Both the position numbers and the translations under genes were made by a program. A stretch of DNA of 42,806 nt from positions 1 to 42,806 of the forward strand of contig JAPLOW010000162.1 in NCBI GenBank assembly GCA_026400555.1, read 5' to 3'. Positions within the stretch are counted from its first letter, which is position 1. Each line of letters starts with the position of its first letter. Below, piece after piece: positions 8,507 to 17,731 of this stretch. The notes beneath the pieces were generated by a model. The model was not told the DNA's origin. It did no database searches and saw only the letters and a list, made by a program, of their open reading frames with translations. Origin of the DNA: Hyphomicrobiales bacterium (GTDB taxonomy: Bacteria > Pseudomonadota > Alphaproteobacteria > Rhizobiales > Beijerinckiaceae).

Positions 8507-9043
8507 ATGCCGCCACGCCGCATTCTGGTGATCGGCTGCTCGGGCGCGGGCAAGAGCACTTTGGCGCGCCGCCTCGCCGGGAAGCTCGGCCTGCCGCTGG
8601 TTCATCTCGATGCGGCCTATTGGCTGCCAGGCTGGAAGGAGCCGCCGCGGGAGCGCTGGCGCCGGACGGTCGCCGATCTGGTCGCGCGCGATCAATGGGT
8701 GATGGACGGCAACTACAGCGGCACATTCGACCTGCGCATGCCGCGCGCGGAGATGATCGTGTTTCTTGACCTTCCGCGTCTCGTTTGCCTGAGGGGCATC
8801 CTGTGGCGTCCGCTGCGCTATTGGGGCAGGCAGCGTCCCGACATGGGGCCGGGCTGCATCGAACGCTACGACTGGCCGTTTGTGCAGTATGTGTGGGGTT
8901 TTCGCGACACGCAGCGTCCGAAAATCTTTCAGGCCATCAAGACGCTTGGCGAAACTGCGGAATTGGTGCACCTGCGCTCCCGAAATGAGGTGAGAGCCTT
9001 TCTGGCCGATCCTGCGCCCGTGCTGACGCCGAAAGACGCCTGA
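8507..9043 (+). CDS. P-loop nucleotide kinase-like protein (FlaR / adenylate-kinase-like)
   Basis: The ATG at 8507, seven bases after the lipA stop, gives a 178-residue product that starts just before its Walker A motif GCSGAGKST (residues 10-18). The following blocks, LVHLDAAYWLPGW, WVMDGNYSGTFDLRM and MIVFLDLPR, match small proteins annotated as DNA topology modulation or FlaR-like kinases of the adenylate kinase group. The true substrate of this family is not established, and the name should not be taken literally. It is tightly packed between lipA and the START-domain gene (4 bases to the next start). Confidence 0.85.
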   Translation: MPPRRILVIGCSGAGKSTLARRLAGKLGLPLVHLDAAYWLPGWKEPPRERWRRTVADLVARDQWVMDGNYSGTFDLRMPRAEMIVFLDLPRLVCLRGILWRPLRYWGRQRPDMGPGCIERYDWPFVQYVWGFRDTQRPKIFQAIKTLGETAELVHLRSRNEVRAFLADPAPVLTPKDA

Positions 9044-9047
9044 TATC

Positions 9048-9539
9048 ATGCCGAATTTCCGGACCACCCGCCGCGTCGCCCATCCGCCGGCCCGCATGTT
9101 CGCGCTGGTCGCCGATGTCGAGCGCTATCCGGAGTTCCTGCCCTTCTGCAAGAGCCTCGTGATCAAGCGACGCAGCATCGACGAGGACGGCGTCGAGACT
9201 GTGATCGCCGCCATGAGCGTCGGTTACAAGGCGATCAATGAGAGTTTCATCAGCCGCGTGAAACTTGACCGCGCCAACATGAAAATCGTGGCGGAATATG
9301 TCGACGGACCCTTTTCCTACCTCGACAACCGCTGGACCTTCCTGCCCGACACGAGCAAGGGTCCGGATGGCTGCGCGGTCGAGTTCTACATTACCTATGA
9401 ATTCAAAAGCCGCATGCTTCAGCTTGTCGCCGGCGCCGTGTTCGACCGCATCTTCCGGATGTTTTCTGAGGCTTTCGAGGCGCGTGCGGACGCGGTGCAT
9501 GGCCGGCCGCCGGCGCTGCCGCAGGCAACCGGCAGTTAA
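9048..9539 (+). CDS. Coq10/RatA-type START-domain protein
   Basis: A 163-residue polyketide-cyclase/START-fold protein. The opening block RRVAHPPARMFALVADVERYPEFLPFC is diagnostic for the Coq10/RatA group. Mitochondrial Coq10 binds ubiquinone and supports respiration; the E. coli homologue RatA has been reported to act on ribosome assembly. In Hyphomicrobiales the gene commonly follows lipA, as here, which fits a respiratory or quinone role better, but this is inference from position. It begins four bases after the preceding stop, so the two are cotranscribed. The C-terminal 20 residues are Pro/Ala-rich and probably flexible. Confidence 0.9.
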   Translation: MPNFRTTRRVAHPPARMFALVADVERYPEFLPFCKSLVIKRRSIDEDGVETVIAAMSVGYKAINESFISRVKLDRANMKIVAEYVDGPFSYLDNRWTFLPDTSKGPDGCAVEFYITYEFKSRMLQLVAGAVFDRIFRMFSEAFEARADAVHGRPPALPQATGS

Positions 9540-9583
9540 CCGCGCCCTGCTAGGTCATTGTCATCCGCAATGAAGGGTGGCGC

Positions 9584-11887
9584 ATGTCAGGACTGGCTCG
9601 GCTGGGTGCAGGGGATCGGTCCCGTTTGCGGATCGGACTCGCGGTCCCGATGTTCACCCTGGCTGTCGGCCTGTCGGCCTTCCTGCTGTTCTCGATCCAG
9701 CCGATGTTCACCAAGATCGTGCTGCCGATCCTCGGGGGAAGCCCCGCGGTCTGGTCGGTGGCGATGGTGTTCTTTCAGGCCATGCTGCTCGCTGGCTATG
9801 GCTATGCGCATGTGCTGACCACGCGGTTGTCGGCCCGCGGGGCCGCGCTGCTGCACGTGGCCGTGATGCTGGTGGTTATGGTCGTTGCCTTGCCGATCGG
9901 GCTGAGCACGGCGCTCGGCAAGCCGCCGGCGGATGGCACGGCTTTCTGGCTTCTGGCGGTGTTCACACTGTCGGTTGGACTTCCCTTCTTCGTGGTGTCA
10001 GCGCATGGTCCGCTGCTGCAGGCCTGGTTTGCGCGCACGGGCCATGCGGCGTCAGCCGATCCTTACTTTCTGTATGCGGCGTCGAACATCGGCAGTCTTG
10101 TCGCGCTGCTGAGCTTTCCGTTCCTGGTGGAGCCGTTGCTGCCGACTCGCACGCAGACCGTTCTCTGGTCGTTTGGCTTCGGGGTCCTGATCGCCGCTAT
10201 CGCGTTCTGCGCTGCATTCCTTCCGGCCGGCGAAAGCCATAGCGTGGGGCGGGCTGCGCAGGCTGCCGATGACCGAGTTTCGGCGCCAACATGGCGTCAG
10301 CGCCTGACCTGGTGCGCGCTGGCCTTCGTTCCATCAGGCCTGCTGGTCGCAGCCACCGCCCACATTTCGACCGACGTCGCGGCAGCGCCGCTGCTGTGGG
10401 TTATCCCGCTTTCGCTGTTTCTGCTGACCTTCATCATCACATTCCAGCCAAGGCCCTGGCTCGGCCACAAGCTGATGGTGGCCATGCTGCCGGGCTCGGT
10501 TGTTGCAGCCTTCGCCTTCGGCGGCATGCTTGTCGATGTGGGCACGATCGCGGCGCTCGTGGTCACGCTGGCTGCCTTCTTCGTATGCGCGATGGTGTTC
10601 CATGGCGAACTGGTCCGGCTCAGGCCGGCGGCAAGCCATCTGACGGTCTTCTATGTCTGGATGTCGGTCGGCGGTGTACTGGGCGGTATCTTCGCGGGCC
10701 TGCTGGCGCCGCACCTCTTCAGCAACGTCGTGGAATACAGCCTCCTGCTTGCGGCAGCATTGGTCATCCGTGTGACGGGCTGTCCCCAGCCGTCCGTGCG
10801 CACAGTGATTGTGGCTGCGGCTGTCACGCTGTGCGGCGCCGCGCTTCTGGTCGTGCTGACATCGGCGCACGGTCCCGCCCTGCAGCAGATGGCGTCACGG
10901 GCGTTGACGGCGATGGCCGGGCTGGCTGTCGTACTTGTGCTCACGCGCGCGAAGACGATGGCAATGGCGCTGATGATGGTCGCGCCGATCCTGATCAGCT
11001 ACCAGATCAAGCCCTATCTCAGTTCCGACATGCAGACGTTCCGCTCGTTCTTTGGCGTCAGCAAGATCGTGACATCGGAAGACGGCAGGCTGCGCTATCT
11101 CGCCCATGGCGTGACCTATCACGGCGCGCAGCGCTTCGATCAGATGGGGCATGGCGTACGGCCCGATCCCCTGACCTATTACTATCACGGCGGCCCCTTC
11201 GATCAGGCGATCGAAGCGACCCGCGTGGCCAAGGGCGGGCGTCTGGACAAGGTCGCTGTGGTTGGGCTCGGCACCGGATCGCAGGCCTGCCTGAGCCGGC
11301 CAGGCGAGACCTGGTCGTTCTATGAGATCGATCCGCATGTGATCCGCATCGCCAAGGACCCGAGTCTGTTCACCTTCATGAGTGCCTGCCACCCGGGCGC
11401 CCGGATCGTGGCGGGAGACGCACGGCTGATGCTGCAGGTCACAGCGCCGGCCACCTATGACCTGATCATCATCGACGCCTTCTCGTCGGATTCAATCCCG
11501 CTGCATCTGGTGACGCGCGAGGCGATCGAGCTTTACAGTTCGCGGCTGACGCCCGGCGGCGCGATCGTGTTCCATATCTCGAACAATAATCTAACCATCG
11601 GCCCATTCGTGGCGGCCACGGCGGCCAGCCGCTCGCTCGCCACCTGGCAGAACAACGCGCAGCCTGTCAGCGCCGAGCAGGCGCGCGATGGCAAGACCCG
11701 GTCGGACATCGCGCTCGTCAGCGACAATGGCGCAGTCTTCGCGGCGCTTGGGCAGTCGCCCGGACGCGACTACTGGAAGAACATCACGCCAGCTCCCGGC
11801 GCTGGCGTGCAGCCCTGGACAGATGATTTCTCGAACATCCTGAAGGCGGCCTGGCTCAAGGTCAACGAGCAGCGAGTTGCGCGATAA
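9584..11887 (+). CDS. Membrane-fused spermidine-synthase-like protein
   Basis: A 767-residue fusion. About residues 20-500 hold many membrane helices in an MFS-like arrangement, starting at [20 protein letters not shown]. Residues from about 540 form a Rossmann methyltransferase fold of the polyamine-synthase type: VVGLGTGS near 561, [18 protein letters not shown] and [11 protein letters not shown] near 628-638. True spermidine synthases have GGGDG and conserved polyamine-binding acids that are not obvious here, so the substrate may differ. Proteins of this kind are often named fused MFS/spermidine synthase; their function is poorly known. The ATG at 9584 follows the START gene by 44 bases. 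The 3' end overlaps the convergent cinA gene by 26 bases. Confidence 0.85.
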   Translation: MSGLARLGAGDRSRLRIGLAVPMFTLAVGLSAFLLFSIQPMFTKIVLPILGGSPAVWSVAMVFFQAMLLAGYGYAHVLTTRLSARGAALLHVAVMLVVMVVALPIGLSTALGKPPADGTAFWLLAVFTLSVGLPFFVVSAHGPLLQAWFARTGHAASADPYFLYAASNIGSLVALLSFPFLVEPLLPTRTQTVLWSFGFGVLIAAIAFCAAFLPAGESHSVGRAAQAADDRVSAPTWRQRLTWCALAFVPSGLLVAATAHISTDVAAAPLLWVIPLSLFLLTFIITFQPRPWLGHKLMVAMLPGSVVAAFAFGGMLVDVGTIAALVVTLAAFFVCAMVFHGELVRLRPAASHLTVFYVWMSVGGVLGGIFAGLLAPHLFSNVVEYSLLLAAALVIRVTGCPQPSVRTVIVAAAVTLCGAALLVVLTSAHGPALQQMASRALTAMAGLAVVLVLTRAKTMAMALMMVAPILISYQIKPYLSSDMQTFRSFFGVSKIVTSEDGRLRYLAHGVTYHGAQRFDQMGHGVRPDPLTYYYHGGPFDQAIEATRVAKGGRLDKVAVVGLGTGSQACLSRPGETWSFYEIDPHVIRIAKDPSLFTFMSACHPGARIVAGDARLMLQVTAPATYDLIIIDAFSSDSIPLHLVTREAIELYSSRLTPGGAIVFHISNNNLTIGPFVAATAASRSLATWQNNAQPVSAEQARDGKTRSDIALVSDNGAVFAALGQSPGRDYWKNITPAPGAGVQPWTDDFSNILKAAWLKVNEQRVAR

Positions 11888-12356
11888 GACCGAGGGCGTC
11901 GCGAACAGCCGCCTCACGTACAGCGGCACGGGCGATCGTGCCATAGCGGCGCTCGAGGTGCACGATCGCGCCTCCTTTCCGCGCGCAGGCGAAGTGGACC
12001 AGCCCGACAGGCTTGGCGACGCTTCCACCGCCAGGCCCTGCAATGCCGGTGACCGACACGGCGATATCGGCGCGCGAATGGACCAAAGCGCCCTCTGCCA
12101 TGGCCCGGGCGACGGGTTCGCTGACGGCGCCGTGGGCCTCGATCAGGGCAGGGGGCACGCCAAGCATCCCGCTCTTGGCTTCGTTGGAATACGTCACAAA
12201 GCCGCGCTCGACGACATCGGACGAGCCTGAGATCGCTGTCAACGCGCCGGCCACCAGCCCGCCCGTGCAGCTTTCGGCCGTCGCGAGCATAAGGCCCTGC
12301 GAACGGCAGGCCTGAAGCGCCGCAATCGCCAGTTGGTCGAAATCCGTGTCCGTCAT
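11862..12356 (-). CDS. cinA: CinA C-terminal-domain protein (nicotinamide-nucleotide amidase)
   Basis: A 164-residue protein corresponding only to the C-terminal amidase domain of CinA. Conserved blocks are [28 protein letters not shown], the catalytic region [11 protein letters not shown] and KPVGLVHFA. The enzyme converts nicotinamide mononucleotide to nicotinate mononucleotide in the pyridine nucleotide salvage cycle. Its start overlaps the ispDF stop by four bases (ATGA on the minus strand), which couples the two genes. Its end overlaps the convergent spermidine-synthase-like gene by 26 bases, so opposing transcripts must run into each other. Confidence 0.95.
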   Translation of the reverse strand: MTDTDFDQLAIAALQACRSQGLMLATAESCTGGLVAGALTAISGSSDVVERGFVTYSNEAKSGMLGVPPALIEAHGAVSEPVARAMAEGALVHSRADIAVSVTGIAGPGGGSVAKPVGLVHFACARKGGAIVHLERRYGTIARAAVREAAVRDALGLIAQLAAR

Positions 12357-13588
12357 GCCCGATCCGGCTCTGGCAGGCGCACAGTGACTGTTGCGAGGGC
12401 TGCAAGGCCCTCCGAGCGTCCCGTGAAGCCGAGGCGCTCCGAGGTCGTGGCCTTCAGACCGACCTGATCAGAGCGGATGCCCGCGATCGCCGCGATGCGC
12501 GCCTGCATGGCCTCGCGGTGCGGTCCGATCTTCGGCCTCTCGCAGACAATGCTGACATCGAGGTGATCGATGATCCCGCCGCGCGCCGCAAGCCGTCCGC
12601 AGGCGAAGGCGAGAAACCGGTCCGACGCCGCGCCGCGCCACTGCGGATCGCTCGGCGGAAAATGCGTACCGATGTCGCCGTCGCCGATCACGCCAAACAG
12701 GGCGTCGCACAGGGCGTGCAACGCAACATCGCCGTCCGAATGCGCGACAACGCCGCGGTCATGCGCGACTTTGAAGCCGCAGAGCCAGACATGGTCGCCT
12801 GGGCCGAAGGCATGGACGTCGTAGCCGGTCGCGACCCGTGTCAACATCGGACGGGCGGCGGCAAGCCTTGCTTCAGCGGTCATGAAATCACCTGCCGTGG
12901 TCAGCTTGATGTTGCCGGCACTGCCGGGAAATGTCGACAGTTGCTCGCCGACCCATTCGATGATGGCCCCGTCATCGGTGAAGTCATCACGGCGGGCTTC
13001 CGCCGCGCGGCGGTGAGCTGACAAGATGCGCGCGAGCAGAAAGGCCTGCGGTGTCTGGACGACCCGCAACTGGTCCCGGTCGAGCGTTGACACGACCACA
13101 CCTGCCGCGTCGATGCGCTTCACCGTATCGGTTACCGGCAGAACCGGAATGGCCGCGCCGGCGTCCCGGCCCGCCGCGATGGCGCGGTCGATCAGGGCCT
13201 CGTCGACGAAGGGCCGGGCTGCGTCATGGATGAGCACGACCGCCGCGCCATCCTGCGCCGGAGCGAGCGCCTCCAGGCCGTTGCGGACCGTGATGGCGCG
13301 CGTAGCGCCACCAAAAGCGGGTTGCCGGATGCGCGCACGCAACGACGAGGGCAACATGCCCAGCGCATTATCGTAAAGCTCCCGGTCGTCGGGATGAATG
13401 ACCACCTGCACGGCGCTGATCCGACCGATCCGGAGAAAGGCTTCCAGCGTGTGGACCAGCACCGGCTTGTCATTGAGCTGGCGGTATTGTTTGGGCAGGC
13501 CATCTCCGGCACGAGAGCCGCGGCCGGCGGCGACGATCAGGGCCTGTGTGTCAGGAGGGGGAGCTGTTGCTGTCGACATTCGGCCCAC
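12353..13588 (-). CDS. ispDF: Bifunctional IspD/IspF enzyme of isoprenoid synthesis
   Basis: A 411-residue fusion found in many alphaproteobacteria. Residues 14-240 are the cytidylyltransferase IspD, with [16 protein letters not shown] at 20-35 and [13 protein letters not shown] at 118-130. Residues 250-411 are the cyclodiphosphate synthase IspF, with metal ligands Asp257 and His259 in [12 protein letters not shown], His291 in HSDGDVALH, and the ERPKIGPH block. The two domains act at two non-consecutive steps of the MEP pathway; IspE, the step between, is not in the window. The first ATG is used, but a second three codons later is equally possible. It is divergent from dusB and coupled to cinA. 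Confidence 0.96.
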   Translation of the reverse strand: MGRMSTATAPPPDTQALIVAAGRGSRAGDGLPKQYRQLNDKPVLVHTLEAFLRIGRISAVQVVIHPDDRELYDNALGMLPSSLRARIRQPAFGGATRAITVRNGLEALAPAQDGAAVVLIHDAARPFVDEALIDRAIAAGRDAGAAIPVLPVTDTVKRIDAAGVVVSTLDRDQLRVVQTPQAFLLARILSAHRRAAEARRDDFTDDGAIIEWVGEQLSTFPGSAGNIKLTTAGDFMTAEARLAAARPMLTRVATGYDVHAFGPGDHVWLCGFKVAHDRGVVAHSDGDVALHALCDALFGVIGDGDIGTHFPPSDPQWRGAASDRFLAFACGRLAARGGIIDHLDVSIVCERPKIGPHREAMQARIAAIAGIRSDQVGLKATTSERLGFTGRSEGLAALATVTVRLPEPDRA

Positions 13589-13645
13589 TGTACCGTCCTG
13601 TCGGCGTGCCTGTCACCTCGAAACCGTACATTCTGTCCAAAGTGC

Positions 13646-13683
13646 TTGACAAACGGCTTTGCCGCTCTGCACAAAACGATTAA
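13646..13683 (+). promoter_or_regulatory. Possible promoter element of the dusB-ntrBC operon
   Basis: A perfect TTGACA hexamer at 13646-13651 lies 32 bases before the dusB ATG, in the 95-base gap between ispDF and dusB. The -10 region is poor (nothing close to TATAAT at 16-18 bases), so this is only a candidate. Confidence 0.3.
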
Positions 13684-14727
13684 ATGTCAGGCATGTTGAA
13701 AACTGAACAACAATTAGGCAGATGGCCCGCTGCGTTGCGTCTTGTGGGTGGTGGTCCAGCCGTGGCCCTTGCGCCGATGTCCGGTATCACCGACGTCGCG
13801 CTGCGCCGCATCGCGATGGGATTCGGAGCCAGTTATGTGGTCTCCGAGATGGTTGCGAGCGACGAATTCGTTCGTGGCCATGAAGAGACTCGCCTTCGGG
13901 CCGAAGGCGAGGGCGTGACGCCACATATCGTACAGCTGGCCGGCTGCGACGCCAACTGGCTCGCCGAGGCCGCCCGGCTCGCCGAAGCATCGGGCGCGGA
14001 TGTGATTGACATCAATATGGGCTGTCCTGCGAAACGTGTTACCGGCGGTTGGGCCGGATCAGCCCTGATGCGCGATCTGGACCATGCCATTGCTCTCGTG
14101 GACGCCACAATCAACGCGACCACGCTGCCGGTGACGGTCAAGATGCGCCTGGGCTGGGACGATGCCGCGCGCAATGCGCCGGAACTGGCCCGCAGGGCCG
14201 TGGGGGCCGGAGCGCAGGTTATCACCGTTCATGGCCGTACACGCCAGCAGTTCTACAAGGGCCGCGCCGACTGGGCCGCCATCGCCGCAGTCCGTGAGGC
14301 GATACCCTCGACGCCGCTGGTCGCCAATGGCGACATTGCTACAGCGGCTGACGCCCGCGCCTGCCTTGCCGCCTCGGGTGCGGACGGCGTGATGATCGGA
14401 CGGGCCGCTCTGGGTCGGCCCTGGCTTGCGGGCCTTGTCGCCGCGGAACTGTCCACGGGGATCGTCCCGGCCGAGCCGACGCTCCCGGTCAAGCTGGCCG
14501 CCACGCTCGATCATTATCGCGGCCTGCTGGCACTGATGGGCCACGATGCAGGTCTCCGCCATGCCCGCAAGCATCTTGCCGCAGCGCTGGGTGATGCCGC
14601 TGCGCACGGGGCAGGGCAGGCCCGGTTGCTGAAATCCTCCATCTGCACCAGCGCCGACGCCGCCCGCGTCGAGCAGTTGCTGGAGGAGGCTTTTCTGGCC
14701 CGCGAGGAGTCGCGATGCGCGGCATGA
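13684..14727 (+). CDS. dusB: tRNA-dihydrouridine synthase DusB (NifR3 type)
   Basis: A 347-residue FMN-dependent enzyme that reduces uridines in the tRNA D-loop. The TIM barrel starts at VALAPMSGITDVALRR (residues 27-42). The catalytic cysteine is Cys114 in NMGCPAKRV, and VKMRLGWDD, ITVHGRTRQQFYKG and the FMN-phosphate region GVMIGRAALGRPW are present. A second ATG three codons later is possible. In alphaproteobacteria this gene (nifR3) commonly precedes ntrB and is cotranscribed with it, as it seems here: ntrB begins 39 bases after the stop if the ATG is used. The divergent ispDF gene gives it a free upstream region with a TTGACA hexamer. Confidence 0.95.
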   Translation: MSGMLKTEQQLGRWPAALRLVGGGPAVALAPMSGITDVALRRIAMGFGASYVVSEMVASDEFVRGHEETRLRAEGEGVTPHIVQLAGCDANWLAEAARLAEASGADVIDINMGCPAKRVTGGWAGSALMRDLDHAIALVDATINATTLPVTVKMRLGWDDAARNAPELARRAVGAGAQVITVHGRTRQQFYKGRADWAAIAAVREAIPSTPLVANGDIATAADARACLAASGADGVMIGRAALGRPWLAGLVAAELSTGIVPAEPTLPVKLAATLDHYRGLLALMGHDAGLRHARKHLAAALGDAAAHGAGQARLLKSSICTSADAARVEQLLEEAFLAREESRCAA

Positions 14728-14766
14728 TGGCGGGTCTTGCGTTGCGTGGATGCGGGGGCGTTGACG

Positions 14767-15867
14767 ATGCAAACGGCTGATCGGTTCTCAGACCAGGTGT
14801 TTGGTGTTCTGCCGATCCCGATCATCGTGGTCGGGGCAGAGGGCGACATCACCGAGGCCAACAATGCCGCTGAGGATTTCCTGCAGGCCAGCCTGCCGGT
14901 GCTGCGCCGCCTCAACATCAACGAGATCCTGCCCTTCGGCTCGCCGGTCCTGACCCTGATCGAAGAGGTGCGGCGTCGCTCGTCCAGCGTGTCGGAATAC
15001 CGCGTCGACATCAGTTCGCCCCGGCTGGGCAAGGACAAGATCGTGGACGTGTTCGCCACCTTGCTGCGCGACGCCGATTCCACCGTTGTCCTGATGCTCC
15101 AGGAGCGCACGAGCGCCGAAAAGATGGACCGACAACTGACGCATCGCGGCGCGGCGCGGTCGATGACGGCGCTGGGCGCGATGCTCGCCCATGAGATCAA
15201 GAACCCGCTGTCCGGAATCCGAGGGGCCGCCCAGTTGCTCGAAAGCTCGGTGCCCGACGAGGACCGGGTGCTAACGCGGCTCATCTGTGACGAGACCGAC
15301 CGGATCGTCAAACTCGTCGAGAGGGTCGAGATGTTCGGCGACGACCGGCCCGAGGACCGCGCGCCGGTCAACATCCACCATGTGCTGGATCACGTCCGGC
15401 GTCTTGCCCTCTCGGGCTTTGCCCGCAACGTGAGAGTGGCCGAGATCTACGACCCGTCTTTGCCTCCGGTCTATGCGGTGCGCGACCAACTTGTTCAGGT
15501 TTTCCTCAATCTGCTCAAAAATGCGGCAGAAGCAATCAATCCCGACGCAGAGGATGGCGAGATCATCATCTCGACGGCGTTCCGCCCCGGCATCCGCCTG
15601 CGCAACTCGGGTCATACGGGGCGCGTGGCCCTGCCGCTCGAGATCTGCATCCGGGACAACGGCCCCGGAGTGCCGTCTGATCTGTTGCCGCACCTGTTCG
15701 ACCCGTTCGTGACCACCAAGGCGCAGGGCAGTGGCCTCGGTCTTGCACTCGTGGCCAAGGTCATCGGCAACCATGGCGGGGTCATCGAGTGCGAGTCACA
15801 GCCGAAGCGAACGATCTTTCGCGTGCTGCTGCCCATTCATCAGGGGTTCGATGGCCGCGTCCTGTGA
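14767..15867 (+). CDS. ntrB: Nitrogen regulation sensor histidine kinase NtrB
   Basis: The ATG at 14767 is preferred over a TTG ten codons upstream; the product then has 366 residues. It has no membrane segment. An N-terminal PAS domain (about 8-115, starting [15 protein letters not shown]) is followed by the phosphoacceptor His142 in [11 protein letters not shown] and an ATPase domain with the N-box [17 protein letters not shown], and the G2 region GSGLGLALV. NtrB phosphorylates or dephosphorylates NtrC according to the nitrogen state sensed by PII, in the cytoplasm. ntrC follows after 61 bases. An intact H-box and ATPase motifs suggest full function. Confidence 0.95.
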   Translation: MQTADRFSDQVFGVLPIPIIVVGAEGDITEANNAAEDFLQASLPVLRRLNINEILPFGSPVLTLIEEVRRRSSSVSEYRVDISSPRLGKDKIVDVFATLLRDADSTVVLMLQERTSAEKMDRQLTHRGAARSMTALGAMLAHEIKNPLSGIRGAAQLLESSVPDEDRVLTRLICDETDRIVKLVERVEMFGDDRPEDRAPVNIHHVLDHVRRLALSGFARNVRVAEIYDPSLPPVYAVRDQLVQVFLNLLKNAAEAINPDAEDGEIIISTAFRPGIRLRNSGHTGRVALPLEICIRDNGPGVPSDLLPHLFDPFVTTKAQGSGLGLALVAKVIGNHGGVIECESQPKRTIFRVLLPIHQGFDGRVL

Positions 15868-15928
15868 GGCCGCGCCAAGCAACGGTTGCCGAATGGCGAG
15901 AGACGACGACGCATGACGGGATATAACT

Positions 15929-17368
15929 ATGCCTAGTGGCAGCATCATTGTTGCAGACGACGACGCGGCGATCCGGACGGTTCTCAATCAGGCGTTGTCG
16001 CGCGCCGGCTATGAGGTTCGCGCCACCGGCCAGGCGGCGACGCTGTGGACCTGGGCCGCGCAGGGCCTTGGCGATCTGATTATTACCGATGTGGTGATGC
16101 CGGACGGCAACGCCTTTGACCTGCTCCCCCGTATCAAGCGTGTGCGTCCGGATGTGCCGATCATCGTGATGAGCGCGCAGAATACATTCATGACTGCCAT
16201 CCGCGCCTCAGAACGCGGGGCCTACGAGTATCTGCCGAAGCCGTTCGATCTCAAGGAACTGGTGGCGATTGTCGGGCGGGCGCTGTCGCGTCCGAGGGGT
16301 GACTTGTCGAGCGCCCATGCTGGCGAAGCCGAGGAAATCCCGCTTGTGGGCCGTTCGGCCGCGATGCAGGAGATCTACCGCGCGCTGGCGCGGCTGATGC
16401 CGATCGACCTGACCGTGATGATCAACGGCGAATCCGGTACGGGCAAGGAACTTGTTGCGCGCGCCCTGCATGACTATGGCAAGCGGCGGTCCGGACCGTT
16501 CGTCGCGGTCAACATGGCCGCCATTCCGCGCGATCTGATCGAGTCCGAACTGTTCGGGCACGAGAAGGGCGCGTTCACTGGCGCGCTGCAGCGCAGCGCG
16601 GGCCGCTTCGAGCAAGCCGAGGGAGGCACCCTGTTTCTCGATGAGATCGGCGACATGCCGATGGAAGCGCAGACACGCCTGCTGCGGGTCCTCCAACAGG
16701 GCGAATACACCACCGTTGGTGGCCGGACGCCGATCAAGACCAACGTCCGCATCATCGCCGCGACAAACAAGGACCTGCGTGTATCGATCGCGCAAGGCCT
16801 GTTCCGCGAAGACCTGTTCTTCCGTCTCAATGTCGTGCCGATTCGACTGCCGCCCCTGCGGGAGCGCGTGGAGGACATCCCCGATCTCGTGAGGCACTTC
16901 TTCACGGTCGTGGAAAAGGAAGGGCTGTCGCGCAAGCAACTTGACAGCGAGGCGATGGACCTGCTCAAGCGCCATCGCTGGCCGGGCAATGTGCGCGAGC
17001 TGGAGAATCTGGTCCGGCGGCTGGCGGCTCTCTATCCGCAAGAGACGATTACAGGTCCGATCATTGACGCGGAGCTTGTTCCGGCCGCAGCGACTCCGTC
17101 CATTGTGACGAGCGATCGCGCAGAGACGATCTCGGCCTCCGTCGAGCGGCATATGGGCGCCTATTTCGGCTCCTATGGCGACAGCCTGCCGCCGCCCGGC
17201 CTCTACCACCGCGTGCTGCGGGAGGTGGAGGCACCGTTGATCGCGGCGACACTGGCGGCGACGCGCGGGAATCAGATCCGGGCTGCCGAACTGCTGGGGC
17301 TGAATCGCAACACCTTGCGCAAGAAGATCCGCGAACTCGACATGCAGGTGATGCGCTCGCCTCGGTGA
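15929..17368 (+). CDS. ntrC: Nitrogen regulation response regulator NtrC
   Basis: A 479-residue sigma-54 activator. The receiver domain has the acidic pair Asp10-Asp11-Asp12 and phosphoacceptor Asp54 in ITDVVMPDG. The AAA+ domain has Walker A GESGTGKE from residue 167, a complete GAFTGA loop at 214-219 for contact with sigma-54, and Walker B LFLDEIGD. The C-terminal Fis-type helix-turn-helix is [20 protein letters not shown]. When phosphorylated by NtrB it activates nitrogen-scavenging genes. All key residues are present, in contrast to the paralogue NtrX encoded downstream. A weak hairpin follows the stop. Confidence 0.96.
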   Translation: MPSGSIIVADDDAAIRTVLNQALSRAGYEVRATGQAATLWTWAAQGLGDLIITDVVMPDGNAFDLLPRIKRVRPDVPIIVMSAQNTFMTAIRASERGAYEYLPKPFDLKELVAIVGRALSRPRGDLSSAHAGEAEEIPLVGRSAAMQEIYRALARLMPIDLTVMINGESGTGKELVARALHDYGKRRSGPFVAVNMAAIPRDLIESELFGHEKGAFTGALQRSAGRFEQAEGGTLFLDEIGDMPMEAQTRLLRVLQQGEYTTVGGRTPIKTNVRIIAATNKDLRVSIAQGLFREDLFFRLNVVPIRLPPLRERVEDIPDLVRHFFTVVEKEGLSRKQLDSEAMDLLKRHRWPGNVRELENLVRRLAALYPQETITGPIIDAELVPAAATPSIVTSDRAETISASVERHMGAYFGSYGDSLPPPGLYHRVLREVEAPLIAATLAATRGNQIRAAELLGLNRNTLRKKIRELDMQVMRSPR

Positions 17369-17371
17369 AAT

Positions 17372-17391
17372 GGCTGCATGACAGCCGTTTT
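17372..17391 (+). terminator. Weak hairpin with short T-run after ntrC
   Basis: GGCTG (17372-17376) and CAGCC (17382-17386) form a 5-bp stem with a 5-base loop, followed by GTTTT. It starts four bases after the ntrC stop. The stem is short, so termination would be partial at best. Confidence 0.35.
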
Positions 17392-17441
17392 GAGGGCCGC
17401 AAGCCTTAAAACTGTCGTATTTTGACAACAGCGTTGCTTCT

Positions 17442-17731
17442 TTGCATCACCGGTACAAGCTGGTAGAGTGGTCAGGTGGGTGGTCTGGACGGGCGCGGCG
17501 CCAGTCGGCGGAGGCTGTTTCGGGCAATCCCTCCGGAGAGCGCGGTCGTCAGACCTCTGACAAACGGAAGCGACAGGCCTCATTGTCTTCATCGGCGCAA
17601 CCCATTCTGCAAGGCCAGGCTGAACCGAAACGCGCACGCGTTTCGAGTTGGGTCGGCTTCGTGCTTGTCATCCTCGCTCTGACCTCGGCCTTCGTCACAT
17701 TCCGTGTTATCTCCGGTTCGACGCGCATCGT
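17442..17731 (+). pseudogene. ntrY: Out-of-frame N-terminal part of ntrY (first membrane segment)
   Basis: This frame encodes the expected beginning of NtrY, with a first membrane helix in VSSWVGFVLVILALTSAF and the lead-in FRVISGSTRIV. It then runs into the second copy of a 25-bp tandem duplication and continues out of frame to a TGA at 17984. With one copy removed it would join the main ntrY frame directly as STRIV-PVHRVVIS. The start is uncertain: no ATG is present; TTG at 17442 and TTG at 17583 are candidates, and the second gives a length closer to typical NtrY. A TTGACA hexamer at 17422-17427 could belong to the ntrYX promoter and would favour the later start. Confidence 0.7.
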
